In this document: positions 1 to 5,591 of the stretch, in pieces
How the letters are laid out: each line of letters opens with the position of its first letter
Position numbering within the stretch: position 1 is the stretch's first letter
Source: Bacillota bacterium
GTDB lineage: Bacteria > Bacillota_I > Bacilli_A > RFN20 > CAG-826
Direction: 5' to 3'
Assembly: GCA_026387995.1 (NCBI GenBank)
Contig: JAPLKQ010000123.1
Coordinates: 1 to 5,591, forward strand
Length of the DNA: 5,591 nt
Program-made: the position numbers and the translations under genes
The notes under the pieces: generated by a model
Database searches by the model: none
What the model was told of the DNA's origin: nothing
Seen by the model: the letters and a program-made list of their open reading frames with translations, nothing else

Positions 1-1
1 C

Positions 2-679
2 AGCGCTTACCGTACTGGTTCCGGCTTAGTCACCGTCCTCATCCAGAAAGCGGATTATCCCTTTTATCAAAACCATAATCCCGAAGTGATGGTCCGGCCT
101 TACGATTCCATTGAGGGACTCCTCGATGTTTTAACCAAGAAAAACGTCGTCCTGTTTGGCCCTGGCCTTAAAGCCGACGACCCTTTAAACGAGAAAGTCT
201 TGAAAGTATTGCTCGAAAAGAAAGTGACCTTAGTCATCGACGCCTCGGGTTTAACGATTTTCCATGGGCTACTTCATTCTGGGCTCTCCTTTGAAAACGT
301 GATTGTCACGCCCCATACAGGCGAAGCTAAAATGCTTTTGGATAGCCAACATCCCGAAGAAGAGATTGCTAAACTAACCAACCTCGGCATTACCGTGGTT
401 TTAAAAGACGCGACGACCTTAATCGCCAACACCGTGAACCAATTGACCGCCGATCAAGGCAATCCCGGAATGGCGACCGCCGGCAGCGGTGACGTCCTCG
501 CCGGCATGGTTGCCAGTCTTTTCGGGCAAGGGCACGCCCCGTTCGAGGCCTCCATCATGGCCGTTTATCTCCATCAATCCGCGGGAAACTTCGCCCGTGA
601 CGAACTCGGCGAAGACAGCATGATGGCGAGTGACATCATCCGTCATATCCCGGACGCAATTAAAAAAATCAAAAAGTAA
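2..679 (+). CDS. nnrD: ADP-dependent (S)-NAD(P)H-hydrate dehydratase, 5'-truncated
   Basis: Metabolite-repair enzyme of the YjeF C-terminal, ribokinase-like family. Family members use ADP (ATP in eukaryotes) to dehydrate the S form of NADHX/NADPHX back to NADH/NADPH in the cytoplasm. The reading frame is open from base 2 to the TAA at 677-679, giving about 225 residues. Homologues are about 275 residues, so roughly 50 N-terminal residues lie outside the window; an N-terminal epimerase fusion cannot be excluded. Visible family motifs in order: RTGSGLVTV near the left edge, FGPGL (glycine loop), VTPHTGEAKML, then NPGMATAGSGDVLAGM with the nucleotide-binding GSGD and its Asp at 491-493, and a closing GEDSMMASDIIRHIP. 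The GTG/ATG at 86-91 is internal (the PEVMV segment), not the true start. No clear terminator follows the stop. Family assignment is secure. Confidence 0.95.
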   Translation, partial: SAYRTGSGLVTVLIQKADYPFYQNHNPEVMVRPYDSIEGLLDVLTKKNVVLFGPGLKADDPLNEKVLKVLLEKKVTLVIDASGLTIFHGLLHSGLSFENVIVTPHTGEAKMLLDSQHPEEEIAKLTNLGITVVLKDATTLIANTVNQLTADQGNPGMATAGSGDVLAGMVASLFGQGHAPFEASIMAVYLHQSAGNFARDELGEDSMMASDIIRHIPDAIKKIKK

Positions 680-743
680 GACACAAAAATTATCATGACG
701 GCAATCATCTTTTATGCTCAACATGCGTAGGGTCTTTATCTTT

Positions 744-780
744 TTTACTACGTATAAAATTTCAAAAAATACTTAGTAAA
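744..780. repeat. Inverted repeat copy 1 upstream of fic (candidate operator)
   Basis: The left arm TTTACTACGTAT (744-755) and right arm ATACTTAGTAAA (769-780) are inverted with 11 of 12 matches around a 13-bp AT-only-plus-one-C spacer. Each arm also contains a 9-bp near-palindrome of its own: TACTACGTA at 746-754 and TACTTAGTA at 770-778, the latter a perfect TACT-n-AGTA. This layout suits paired dimer-binding sites for a regulator. A transcription terminator is unlikely because the stem is AT-rich, the spacer is long and no T-tract follows. Function as an operator is inferred. Confidence 0.75.
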
Positions 781-797
781 TTGCACAAAGGCCTATA

Positions 798-834
798 TTT
801 ACTTGGTATAAAATGATAAAATATACCTAGTAAA
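798..834. repeat. Inverted repeat copy 2 upstream of fic (candidate operator)
   Basis: The left arm TTTACTTGGTAT (798-809) and right arm ATACCTAGTAAA (823-834) are inverted with 11 of 12 matches and the same 13-bp spacer as copy 1. It lies exactly 54 bp downstream of copy 1; the first 17 bases of the two copies agree at 15 positions, and so do the last 17. Its inner elements are TACTTGGTA (800-808) and TACCTAGTA (824-832). It ends 31 bp before the fic start, where a promoter is expected. A weak -35/-10 pair can be drawn through it (TTTACT 798-803, TATACC 822-827, 18-bp spacer), but the region is so AT-rich that the promoter cannot be fixed by eye. A protein bound here would overlap RNA polymerase, which suggests repression. 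Confidence 0.75.
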
Positions 835-852
835 ACGCTCTTATCGAGCTCA

Positions 853-857
853 GGGAG
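853..857 (+). promoter_or_regulatory. Ribosome binding site of fic
   Basis: GGGAG lies 8 bases upstream of the ATG at 866. It supports that start over any other and places the full repeat array outside the coding region. Confidence 0.7.
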
Positions 858-865
858 AATTTTCT

Positions 866-1924
866 ATGCGAACTTTCGACTATTCATTTCTGAAAAAAGA
901 AAACATTCCTTCTTCAATTGTGGGAATTTTGCTGGCGATTGAAAAAATCAATGCGGGCGGGGATTTGCTTCGCCAAGCGTATCCCAATGTCTTCATGAAT
1001 CTCGAGGATATTGCCAGGGTTCAATCGGTTAAAGCCTCTAATGCGATCGAAGGTATCGTTTCCACCGATAAACGCATTGAAGAAATCGTTCATCAAAAGA
1101 CTGAGCCCATCAACCATGACGAGAAAGAAATAGCGGGGTATCGCGATGTTTTAAATCGCATCCATCTCCATGCTATGGACGACCAATTTCGCGAGACAAC
1201 CATTTTTGATTATCACCGAATGATGCTTGCGCCCGCCGGGCTTCCCTTTCGTGGGCAGTATAAAGAGACCGACAACGTTATTATGCAAGTGAACGCTCAA
1301 GGCGAAAGGAGTATTCGTTTTCAGCCTTTAAGCGCCCGGGAAACCCCAAAAGGAATGGAGCAGCTCGTCCTTGCCTATCTTGAGGGCAGTCAAGATAGCG
1401 AAATCAACCGCCTTCTTTTGATACCAAGCGTCATTTTGGATTTTCTCTGTATTCATCCTTTCATAGACGGCAACGGAAGGATGTCGAGGCTTCTCTCCCT
1501 GTTCTTGCTTTATCAAAGTCATTATGGGATTGGCAAATATATCTCTTTTGAACAGCAAATTAATCTGCACAAAGGAGAATACTATGAATCCTTGCGGGTT
1601 TCCTCTTTGAATTGGCTGAGCGGAAAAAACGACTATTACCCGTTCATTGAATATTTTTTAACGACGCTATTGTCGTGCTACGAAGAACTGGATCGTCGTT
1701 TTTCCGTAATGAAAGGCAAAAAACTGAATAAGAAACGGCGCGTGGAAGAGACCATTTATCAAAGCATTTCCCCTATTTCTAAAGAACAAATTCACGCACT
1801 GTTTCCCGACATTAGCATTGAGACGATCCAAAAAACGCTTGCGGCACTATTAAAAGAAGAAAAAATCGTGAAAATCGGAACATTTAGGGATGCTAAATAT
1901 TTAAAAAAAGAAAACAAACACTGA
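866..1924 (+). CDS. Class II Fic family protein (putative AMP transferase) with C-terminal winged helix
   Basis: A 352-residue protein. The catalytic Fic motif HPFIDGNGRMSR at residues 197-208 is complete: catalytic His197, acidic Asp201, the GNGR anion-binding loop and Arg208. This predicts transfer of AMP (or another nucleotide) from NTP to a target hydroxyl. SNAIEG at residues 58-63 matches the inhibitory helix motif (S/T)xxxE(G/N); Glu62 would occupy the NTP gamma-phosphate site, and its N-terminal place makes this class II, self-inhibited without a separate antitoxin. Residues ~127-155 (from FRGQY) form the usual target-docking flap. From about residue 285 the tail looks like a winged helix (a helical KEQIHALF segment, a recognition-helix-like ETIQKTLAALLKEEKIV, then a short wing). 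Length and order resemble Fic proteins of the Shewanella SoFic type. The target is unknown. By hand count TTA/CTA make up about 7 of 36 Leu codons, against about 17 of 33 in the next gene, suggesting acquisition by transfer. The gene ends with TGA. Confidence 0.93.
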   Translation: MRTFDYSFLKKENIPSSIVGILLAIEKINAGGDLLRQAYPNVFMNLEDIARVQSVKASNAIEGIVSTDKRIEEIVHQKTEPINHDEKEIAGYRDVLNRIHLHAMDDQFRETTIFDYHRMMLAPAGLPFRGQYKETDNVIMQVNAQGERSIRFQPLSARETPKGMEQLVLAYLEGSQDSEINRLLLIPSVILDFLCIHPFIDGNGRMSRLLSLFLLYQSHYGIGKYISFEQQINLHKGEYYESLRVSSLNWLSGKNDYYPFIEYFLTTLLSCYEELDRRFSVMKGKKLNKKRRVEETIYQSISPISKEQIHALFPDISIETIQKTLAALLKEEKIVKIGTFRDAKYLKKENKH

Positions 1925-1991
1925 TTCAAATGATTTTAATGCCCACCATAACTCCCTCATTAATCAATAAGTAACCTCACTAGAGGACTTA

Positions 1992-1999
1992 GAAGGCGG
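1992..1999 (+). promoter_or_regulatory. Ribosome binding site fixing the GTG start at 2008
   Basis: GAAGGCGG sits 8-11 bases before the GTG at 2008, depending on how it pairs. The first catalytic motif of the protein begins at residue 3, so no later start is possible. The 83-base gap after fic has no convincing terminator and no strong promoter, so readthrough from fic is possible. Confidence 0.55.
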
Positions 2000-2007
2000 A
2001 ATTTAAC

Positions 2008-3057
2008 GTGCAATACCTATTTTTCGACATTGAATGCGCCAACTGTTTCGATAACGCCGGCAAGATCAGCTCTTTTGGCTATGTCTTGACCGATGACAAA
2101 TTTAAAGTCCTAGAGAAGAAAGACATCATCATGAATCCGGCAGCGAAATTCGACTGGTACTTACTAAACCACAACATGGTCCGCTATCCTGTCGAGAAAT
2201 TTACCAGCGCGGAGAAGTTTCCGTTTTGGTATAAAGACTTAAAAGCCTTACTCGAAGCGAAAGATACCTTAGTGGTGGGCTACGCCGTCGAGAATGACAT
2301 TAAGTTCTTATGCGACGAATGCACCCGGTATAAACTAAAGAACTTTTCCTTTACCTATTACGATGCCCAAACGCTTTTTAAATCGTATAACGACATTCAC
2401 GCCCATAAGGATGGCCTTTCTAAGTCCTTAGTCAAATTAGGCATTTATGACCTTGGCTTCATGGATCAGCACAAGAGCGATGACGATGCCGAAATGACGA
2501 TGCTGGTGGCGAAAAAGATGTGCGAGAACCTCGGCATCACCTTATTGGAACTGATTAGTTTAGTCCCCCATAGCAAAAACGATGTTGATGCCTATTTAAA
2601 GAGTTTCGTCAAAGAACTGAACGACCCGAAAAAGACGCATACCAAGGGCCTAAAATTTAAAATGCTCTATCGTTTGATGGACGTCGGCGCGCCCCAAAAA
2701 GGCTCCGTCAAAATCCCGGAGATTACCGGTAAGACCATCACCTTTACCAAAGAGTTCGAGTTCTTCCAGTATTACAAATCAGCGTATCTCATCCAAAAGC
2801 TCATTAACGGCGGTGGCATCTATAGTCCGGATTCCCGGAAATGCACGCTCTTTGTCCAAGTGGAAAACACGGTCGACAGCCGCGTCGAAGCGGTGGTCAA
2901 AGCCATCGATGAAGGCAAGCAAGCCCAAATCGTGAATTTAGAAGGATTCCTCAAGTTACTCAAAATCACTAAAGAACAATTTGAAAAAGAGTCTTATGGC
3001 TATGACCTTACCTATGTGCTGACTGAAGACGAAAAGAAACAAAACCATATCCAATAA
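2008..3057 (+). CDS. DEDDh 3'-5' exonuclease (DnaQ-like) with BRCT-like C-terminal region
   Basis: A 349-residue cytoplasmic protein starting at GTG. The RNase H-fold exonuclease of the DnaQ/DEDDh family spans about residues 1-175. Motif I is FFDIE with Asp7 and Glu9; motif II is GYAVENDIKFL with Asp97; motif III is HKSDDDAEMT with His155 and Asp160 in the standard H-x4-D spacing. All five metal-binding or catalytic residues are present, so 3'-5' exonuclease activity on DNA or RNA is predicted. Residues about 235-318 resemble a BRCT domain: GKTITFTKEFE at the start, INGGG in the middle, a hydrophobic strand LFVQV, then a conserved-looking VNLEGFLKLL end. The usual BRCT tryptophan is not evident, so this second call is tentative. 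Family members serve in proofreading, repair or RNA turnover; which applies is not visible here. It is probably not the polymerase III epsilon subunit itself, given the extra C-terminal half. Confidence 0.85.
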   Translation: MQYLFFDIECANCFDNAGKISSFGYVLTDDKFKVLEKKDIIMNPAAKFDWYLLNHNMVRYPVEKFTSAEKFPFWYKDLKALLEAKDTLVVGYAVENDIKFLCDECTRYKLKNFSFTYYDAQTLFKSYNDIHAHKDGLSKSLVKLGIYDLGFMDQHKSDDDAEMTMLVAKKMCENLGITLLELISLVPHSKNDVDAYLKSFVKELNDPKKTHTKGLKFKMLYRLMDVGAPQKGSVKIPEITGKTITFTKEFEFFQYYKSAYLIQKLINGGGIYSPDSRKCTLFVQVENTVDSRVEAVVKAIDEGKQAQIVNLEGFLKLLKITKEQFEKESYGYDLTYVLTEDEKKQNHIQ

Positions 3058-3082
3058 AGTCCTTATTTGAAGGTCAAAAATG

Positions 3083-3109
3083 GCGTTCGCAGAAGCGGAT
3101 GCTTTTTTT
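3083..3109 (+). terminator. Rho-independent terminator after the exonuclease gene
   Basis: GCGTTCGC (3083-3090) pairs over 8 positions, two of them G-T wobbles, with GCGGATGC (3095-3102) across an AGAA loop. Seven T residues follow directly at 3103-3109. The hairpin begins 25 bases after the exonuclease stop. It sits only 44 bases before the kinase start, so it should separate the two transcription units unless it acts as a conditional attenuator. Confidence 0.82.
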
Positions 3110-3120
3110 AGTTATGCGTG

Positions 3121-3154
3121 AAAGGATGTCCTCGTGATGCTAAGATATCAGTAA
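3121..3154 (+). other. Shine-Dalgarno and 5-codon leader ORF overlapping the kinase start
   Basis: AAAGGA at 3121-3126 is the only good Shine-Dalgarno sequence before the kinase, yet it is 27 bases from the kinase ATG, too far to serve it directly. It is well placed for an ATG at 3137 (10 bases) or a GTG at 3134 (7 bases). These open a frame reading MLRYQ and stop at TAA 3152-3154, whose last A is the first base of the kinase ATG (TAATG). This suggests translational coupling or reinitiation. Expression of so short an ORF is not proven; a sequencing frameshift in the leader would be an alternative. Confidence 0.4.
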
Positions 3155-4242
3155 TGGAAACAATCACTTACATCGCTCAACAATTTGCCCTTCCGGGCCT
3201 CATCCAAAGCATCGAACCTTATGGCGAAGGCCATATCAACGATACCTATTTGGTGAAGTTACGTTCGGGTTCCCAAGCGTTCATGCTGCAACGGATTAAC
3301 GACAAAGTTTTTAAAGACGTTCCGGTTTTAATGTCGAACATCGATAAAGTCATTGCCCATATCAATGCTTATTTTAACGCGCACCATCTCCCCGAGAACG
3401 CCCAGTTCCTAAAGCTCGTTCATACCAAAACCAAGCACGCTTATTACCAAGGCAAACTCGGTTATTTCCGTATGTATGAGTTTATACCGGATTCCGTGAC
3501 GTATACTGCCGCCCCAAGACTCAAACATTTAGAAGCGGCGGGAAGAGCCATCGGCGAATTCCAACATATGCTCGCGGATTTTGATGCCACTCAACTTTCG
3601 GAAACAATCCCGTTATTTCACGACACTCCGAATCGCGTCGAGGCTTTGATCAAAGCGATTGCGACTGCGCAGCCACAACGGTTTGAAAAAGCCCGCGGCA
3701 TCATTACTTTAGCCCTTGAACGCCAGCCCTATGCATCCAAAGTCACGGAAGCGATCGCTCGCGGCGAAGTGCCGATCCGGGTGACCCACAATGACACAAA
3801 GTTTAATAACATTCTTTTTAAAGCCAATTCATCCGACGCGATTTGTCTGGTGGACCTCGATACCGTCATGCCCGGCAGCGCGCTTTACGATTTCGGCGAT
3901 GCCGTCCGTTCGGCCTGTACGACGAGCGCCGAAGACGAAACGGACTTAGATTCTGTCAAATTCGATCTCCGGAAGTTTAAAGCGTTGACCCGTGGTTATC
4001 TCTCCGTGATGAAGCAAGAATTAAAACCTAAAGAAATTGAACTTTTAGCGTTTTCCCCGATACTTCTCACCTATGAAGTGGCGGTTCGTTTCTTAACGGA
4101 TTATCTCCTAGAAGATATCTATTTTAAAATCGATTATCCTGAACATAATCTCGTTCGGGCGGAAAACCAATTTCAACTGATGAAGTCGATGGAATCGAAA
4201 CTTCCTTTCATGCAAAAGACGATTGACGACTTACTTAAATAA
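3154..4242 (+). CDS. nahK: N-acetylhexosamine 1-kinase-like sugar kinase (APH-type fold)
   Basis: Predicted cytoplasmic kinase of the aminoglycoside-phosphotransferase fold, resembling bifidobacterial NahK, which phosphorylates GlcNAc or GalNAc at the anomeric C1 with ATP and feeds UDP-sugar synthesis. The ATG at 3154 gives 362 residues, close to the ~360 of NahK, and puts the conserved GEGHINDTY loop at residues 24-32. The frame is open back to a GTG at 3118, but that codon lies just after the terminator T-tract with no ribosome site, so the extra 12 residues are unlikely. The catalytic loop HNDTKFNN is at residues 212-219 with base Asp214. The Mg-binding segment VDLDT follows, with Asp234 and Asp236, then DFGDAVR. 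QRIN and KVFKD after the first strand also fit this subfamily. The GH20 gene follows after 11 bases. Substrate choice (GlcNAc, GalNAc or another hexose) cannot be read from sequence, so the symbol is by similarity. Confidence 0.78.
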   Translation: METITYIAQQFALPGLIQSIEPYGEGHINDTYLVKLRSGSQAFMLQRINDKVFKDVPVLMSNIDKVIAHINAYFNAHHLPENAQFLKLVHTKTKHAYYQGKLGYFRMYEFIPDSVTYTAAPRLKHLEAAGRAIGEFQHMLADFDATQLSETIPLFHDTPNRVEALIKAIATAQPQRFEKARGIITLALERQPYASKVTEAIARGEVPIRVTHNDTKFNNILFKANSSDAICLVDLDTVMPGSALYDFGDAVRSACTTSAEDETDLDSVKFDLRKFKALTRGYLSVMKQELKPKEIELLAFSPILLTYEVAVRFLTDYLLEDIYFKIDYPEHNLVRAENQFQLMKSMESKLPFMQKTIDDLLK

Positions 4243-4246
4243 GGAG
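4241..4246 (+). promoter_or_regulatory. Ribosome binding site of the GH20 gene, overlapping the kinase stop
   Basis: AAGGAG shares its first two bases with the kinase TAA stop (4240-4242) and lies 7 bases before the ATG at 4254. This close arrangement shows the kinase and GH20 genes are one operon, probably with coupled translation. Confidence 0.85.
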
Positions 4247-4253
4247 CCTATTT

Positions 4254-5591
4254 ATGATTAAACTAACACCCCAAGTCCGTTCGCTAAAAATGAATGACGG
4301 CAGTTTTGCGTTACCCGCGCAGTGGCGTGTCCATCTTCCCTGTCACTATAAAATCGCCCGCGCTGCGCTCAAACGGATGAATGAGATCGAGACAGACGAG
4401 ACCGCTCCGGACATACTTATTAAGGTCGCCCTCATGAAAAATGGAGAAGCGTACCGTCTCGAGATTACGCCGAAGGGTATTTTGATAGCGTGCAGCACGG
4501 ACCAAGCCGCGTTTTGGGCAGTGACCACACTCAGCCAGATCATCGCTCAATGTGGCTCCACGGCCCTTGCTTGCATTGAAATCGAAGACGCGCCGTCGCT
4601 TGCCATCCGTGGCTATATGCTAGACATCAGCCGCGACAAGATTCCTCTTAAGGCCGACTTACTCCGCCTCATTGATTTACTGAGCGCGCTTAAATACAAT
4701 CACCTCGAACTTTACGTCGAAGGTTTTTCTTTCTTCTATCCCTCCTTCGCATCCTTATACGGAACCGGCGCGACGCCTTTACGCCCCGAAGAATATTTGG
4801 AGATTGAAAAATACTGTGCCCAACGGGGCATTGACTGCGTCCCTTCCCATAACACTTTCGGTCATATGACCGCGTGGCTGGCCAAACCCGCATTTCATAA
4901 TCTAGCCAACTCTCCTGAAGGCATGATGATGTGGGGCATGATGCGTCCCGCGAGCACGATTAATCCCTTAGATCCCAAGAGCGTGGAACTAGTCAAAACC
5001 TATACCGCCGACGTCTTAAAAATCAGCAGTTCCGATTACTTTAATTTAAATATGGATGAACCGTATGAATTGGGCAGCGGAAAGACCGCCCAAAAGGTGG
5101 CCGAAATCGGCGGAGCACAAGTCTTCCTCGACTATTTCCATCAACTTTATGACCACGTGAAGTCCTATCATAAAACCCCGATGATTTGGGGCGATTTCCT
5201 CTTACACCATCCTGAAGCGATCAGCCAATTACCGAAAGACACCATCTTTATCGACTGGGGCTATGACATGGACTATCCGTTCATGGACCACGCCGAAGCT
5301 TTAGCGAAGCAAGGCGTCCGTTTCATGTTGGCCCCCGGGACCTGCTCGTGGAACTCCATTACCGGAAGAACTCAAGATATGTTAGAAACCATCCATCAGG
5401 CGGCGCACGCCGCAGCCCGTTATCAAGGCTTAGGCGTCCTCGTAACTGACTGGGGCGACAATGGCCACGTCCAACCGGCGACTATCAGTTTACCCGGCAT
5501 CGTTTATGGCGGGATCGAGATGTGGGCCGCGCCGAGCGGAGCGTACCTGCAGATGGTCGACTATTTGAACGAAGTCGTTTTCGAAGACCAA
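4254..5591 (+). CDS. GH20-type beta-N-acetylhexosaminidase, 3'-truncated
   Basis: The frame is open from the ATG at 4254 to the right edge, 446 codons without a stop; the C-terminus is missing. Glycoside hydrolase family 20 enzymes remove terminal GlcNAc or GalNAc by substrate-assisted catalysis through the 2-acetamido group. Residues 1 to ~115 form the usual alpha/beta N-terminal domain. The TIM barrel opens with RGYMLDISRDKIP from Arg119, the family's sugar-binding arginine region. VPSHNTFGHM corresponds to the PGH strand of classical members. LNMDEPYELG carries the catalytic Asp268-Glu269 pair, replacing the common GGDE form. MIWGDF, DWGYD and VTDWGDNGH supply tryptophans that normally line the sugar pocket. 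No signal peptide or membrane segment is seen, so it should act in the cytoplasm on imported oligosaccharides. It sits in an operon with the NahK-like kinase, which could use its product. The exact linkage is unknown. Confidence 0.87.
   Translation, partial: MIKLTPQVRSLKMNDGSFALPAQWRVHLPCHYKIARAALKRMNEIETDETAPDILIKVALMKNGEAYRLEITPKGILIACSTDQAAFWAVTTLSQIIAQCGSTALACIEIEDAPSLAIRGYMLDISRDKIPLKADLLRLIDLLSALKYNHLELYVEGFSFFYPSFASLYGTGATPLRPEEYLEIEKYCAQRGIDCVPSHNTFGHMTAWLAKPAFHNLANSPEGMMMWGMMRPASTINPLDPKSVELVKTYTADVLKISSSDYFNLNMDEPYELGSGKTAQKVAEIGGAQVFLDYFHQLYDHVKSYHKTPMIWGDFLLHHPEAISQLPKDTIFIDWGYDMDYPFMDHAEALAKQGVRFMLAPGTCSWNSITGRTQDMLETIHQAAHAAARYQGLGVLVTDWGDNGHVQPATISLPGIVYGGIEMWAAPSGAYLQMVDYLNEVVFEDQ

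Noticed and set aside
419..724. Minus-strand 101-codon open frame opposite nnrD
   Set aside because: It lies largely within the well-supported nnrD frame, has no recognisable domain and is best explained as a shadow.
695..730. An 11-codon ORF (ATG at 695) after nnrD
   Set aside because: No ribosome binding site, no similarity, and too short to support.
744..834. The repeat pairs as a CRISPR array or insertion-sequence ends
   Set aside because: Only two copies, each an internal inverted repeat, with a single 17-bp gap and no transposase or target duplication nearby; an operator pair explains them better.
1922..1924. TGA of fic read as tryptophan (mollicute code)
   Set aside because: Tryptophans in all genes use TGG, the Fic protein ends at a normal length, and a second in-frame or nearby stop is not needed to explain it.
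1978..1989. Small CCTC-loop-GAGG hairpin after fic as a terminator
   Set aside because: A 4-bp stem with no T-tract is too weak to be called.
866..3057. fic plus exonuclease as a two-gene defence or toxin system
   Set aside because: The genes are 83 bases apart with separate ribosome sites and different leucine codon use; adjacency alone does not support a joint function.
4311..4893. Three minus-strand open frames opposite the GH20 gene
   Set aside because: They overlap a continuous GH20 frame with clear family motifs; their compositions look like antisense of coding DNA.

Overview
The window reads as chromosomal DNA of a low-to-moderate-GC bacterium, most likely a member of the Bacillota (Firmicutes). 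The grounds are purine-rich Shine-Dalgarno sites, GTG and ATG starts, five same-strand genes, and protein families common in that phylum. Tryptophan is read from TGG, and the one gene ending in TGA stops where its family normally does, so the standard code applies and a UGA=Trp mollicute is unlikely. No marker gene is present, so the lineage is inference.

Layout, all on the + strand: (1) 2-679, the C-terminal ~225 residues of an ADP-dependent NAD(P)H-hydrate dehydratase (nnrD), cut by the left edge. (2) 680-865, a strongly AT-rich intergenic region holding two near-identical 37-bp inverted repeats, which together form four copies of a TACTnnGTA-type element. (3) 866-1924, a class II Fic protein with a C-terminal winged-helix-like tail. 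(4) 2008-3057, a DEDDh 3'-5' exonuclease with a BRCT-like C-terminal region. (5) 3083-3109, a Rho-independent terminator. (6) 3154-4242, an N-acetylhexosamine 1-kinase-like (NahK) sugar kinase, preceded by a tiny ORF whose stop overlaps the kinase start. (7) 4254-5591, the N-terminal 446 codons of a GH20-type beta-N-acetylhexosaminidase, cut by the right edge. No stretch longer than about 190 bases lacks a gene.

Functionally there are three blocks. nnrD is metabolite-repair housekeeping. The kinase and the GH20 enzyme are 11 bases apart and make a coherent pair: the hydrolase, which has no signal peptide, would release GlcNAc or GalNAc from an imported oligosaccharide, and the kinase would convert it to the 1-phosphate for the nucleotide-sugar pool. 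The Fic gene looks like an insertion between ordinary genes: its upstream region is unusually AT-rich, its leucine codon choice differs from its neighbour's, and it carries its own repeat array. The most interesting hypothesis is that the Fic protein, through its C-terminal winged helix, binds the four-site array and regulates its own expression. This comes from sequence pattern and is untested.
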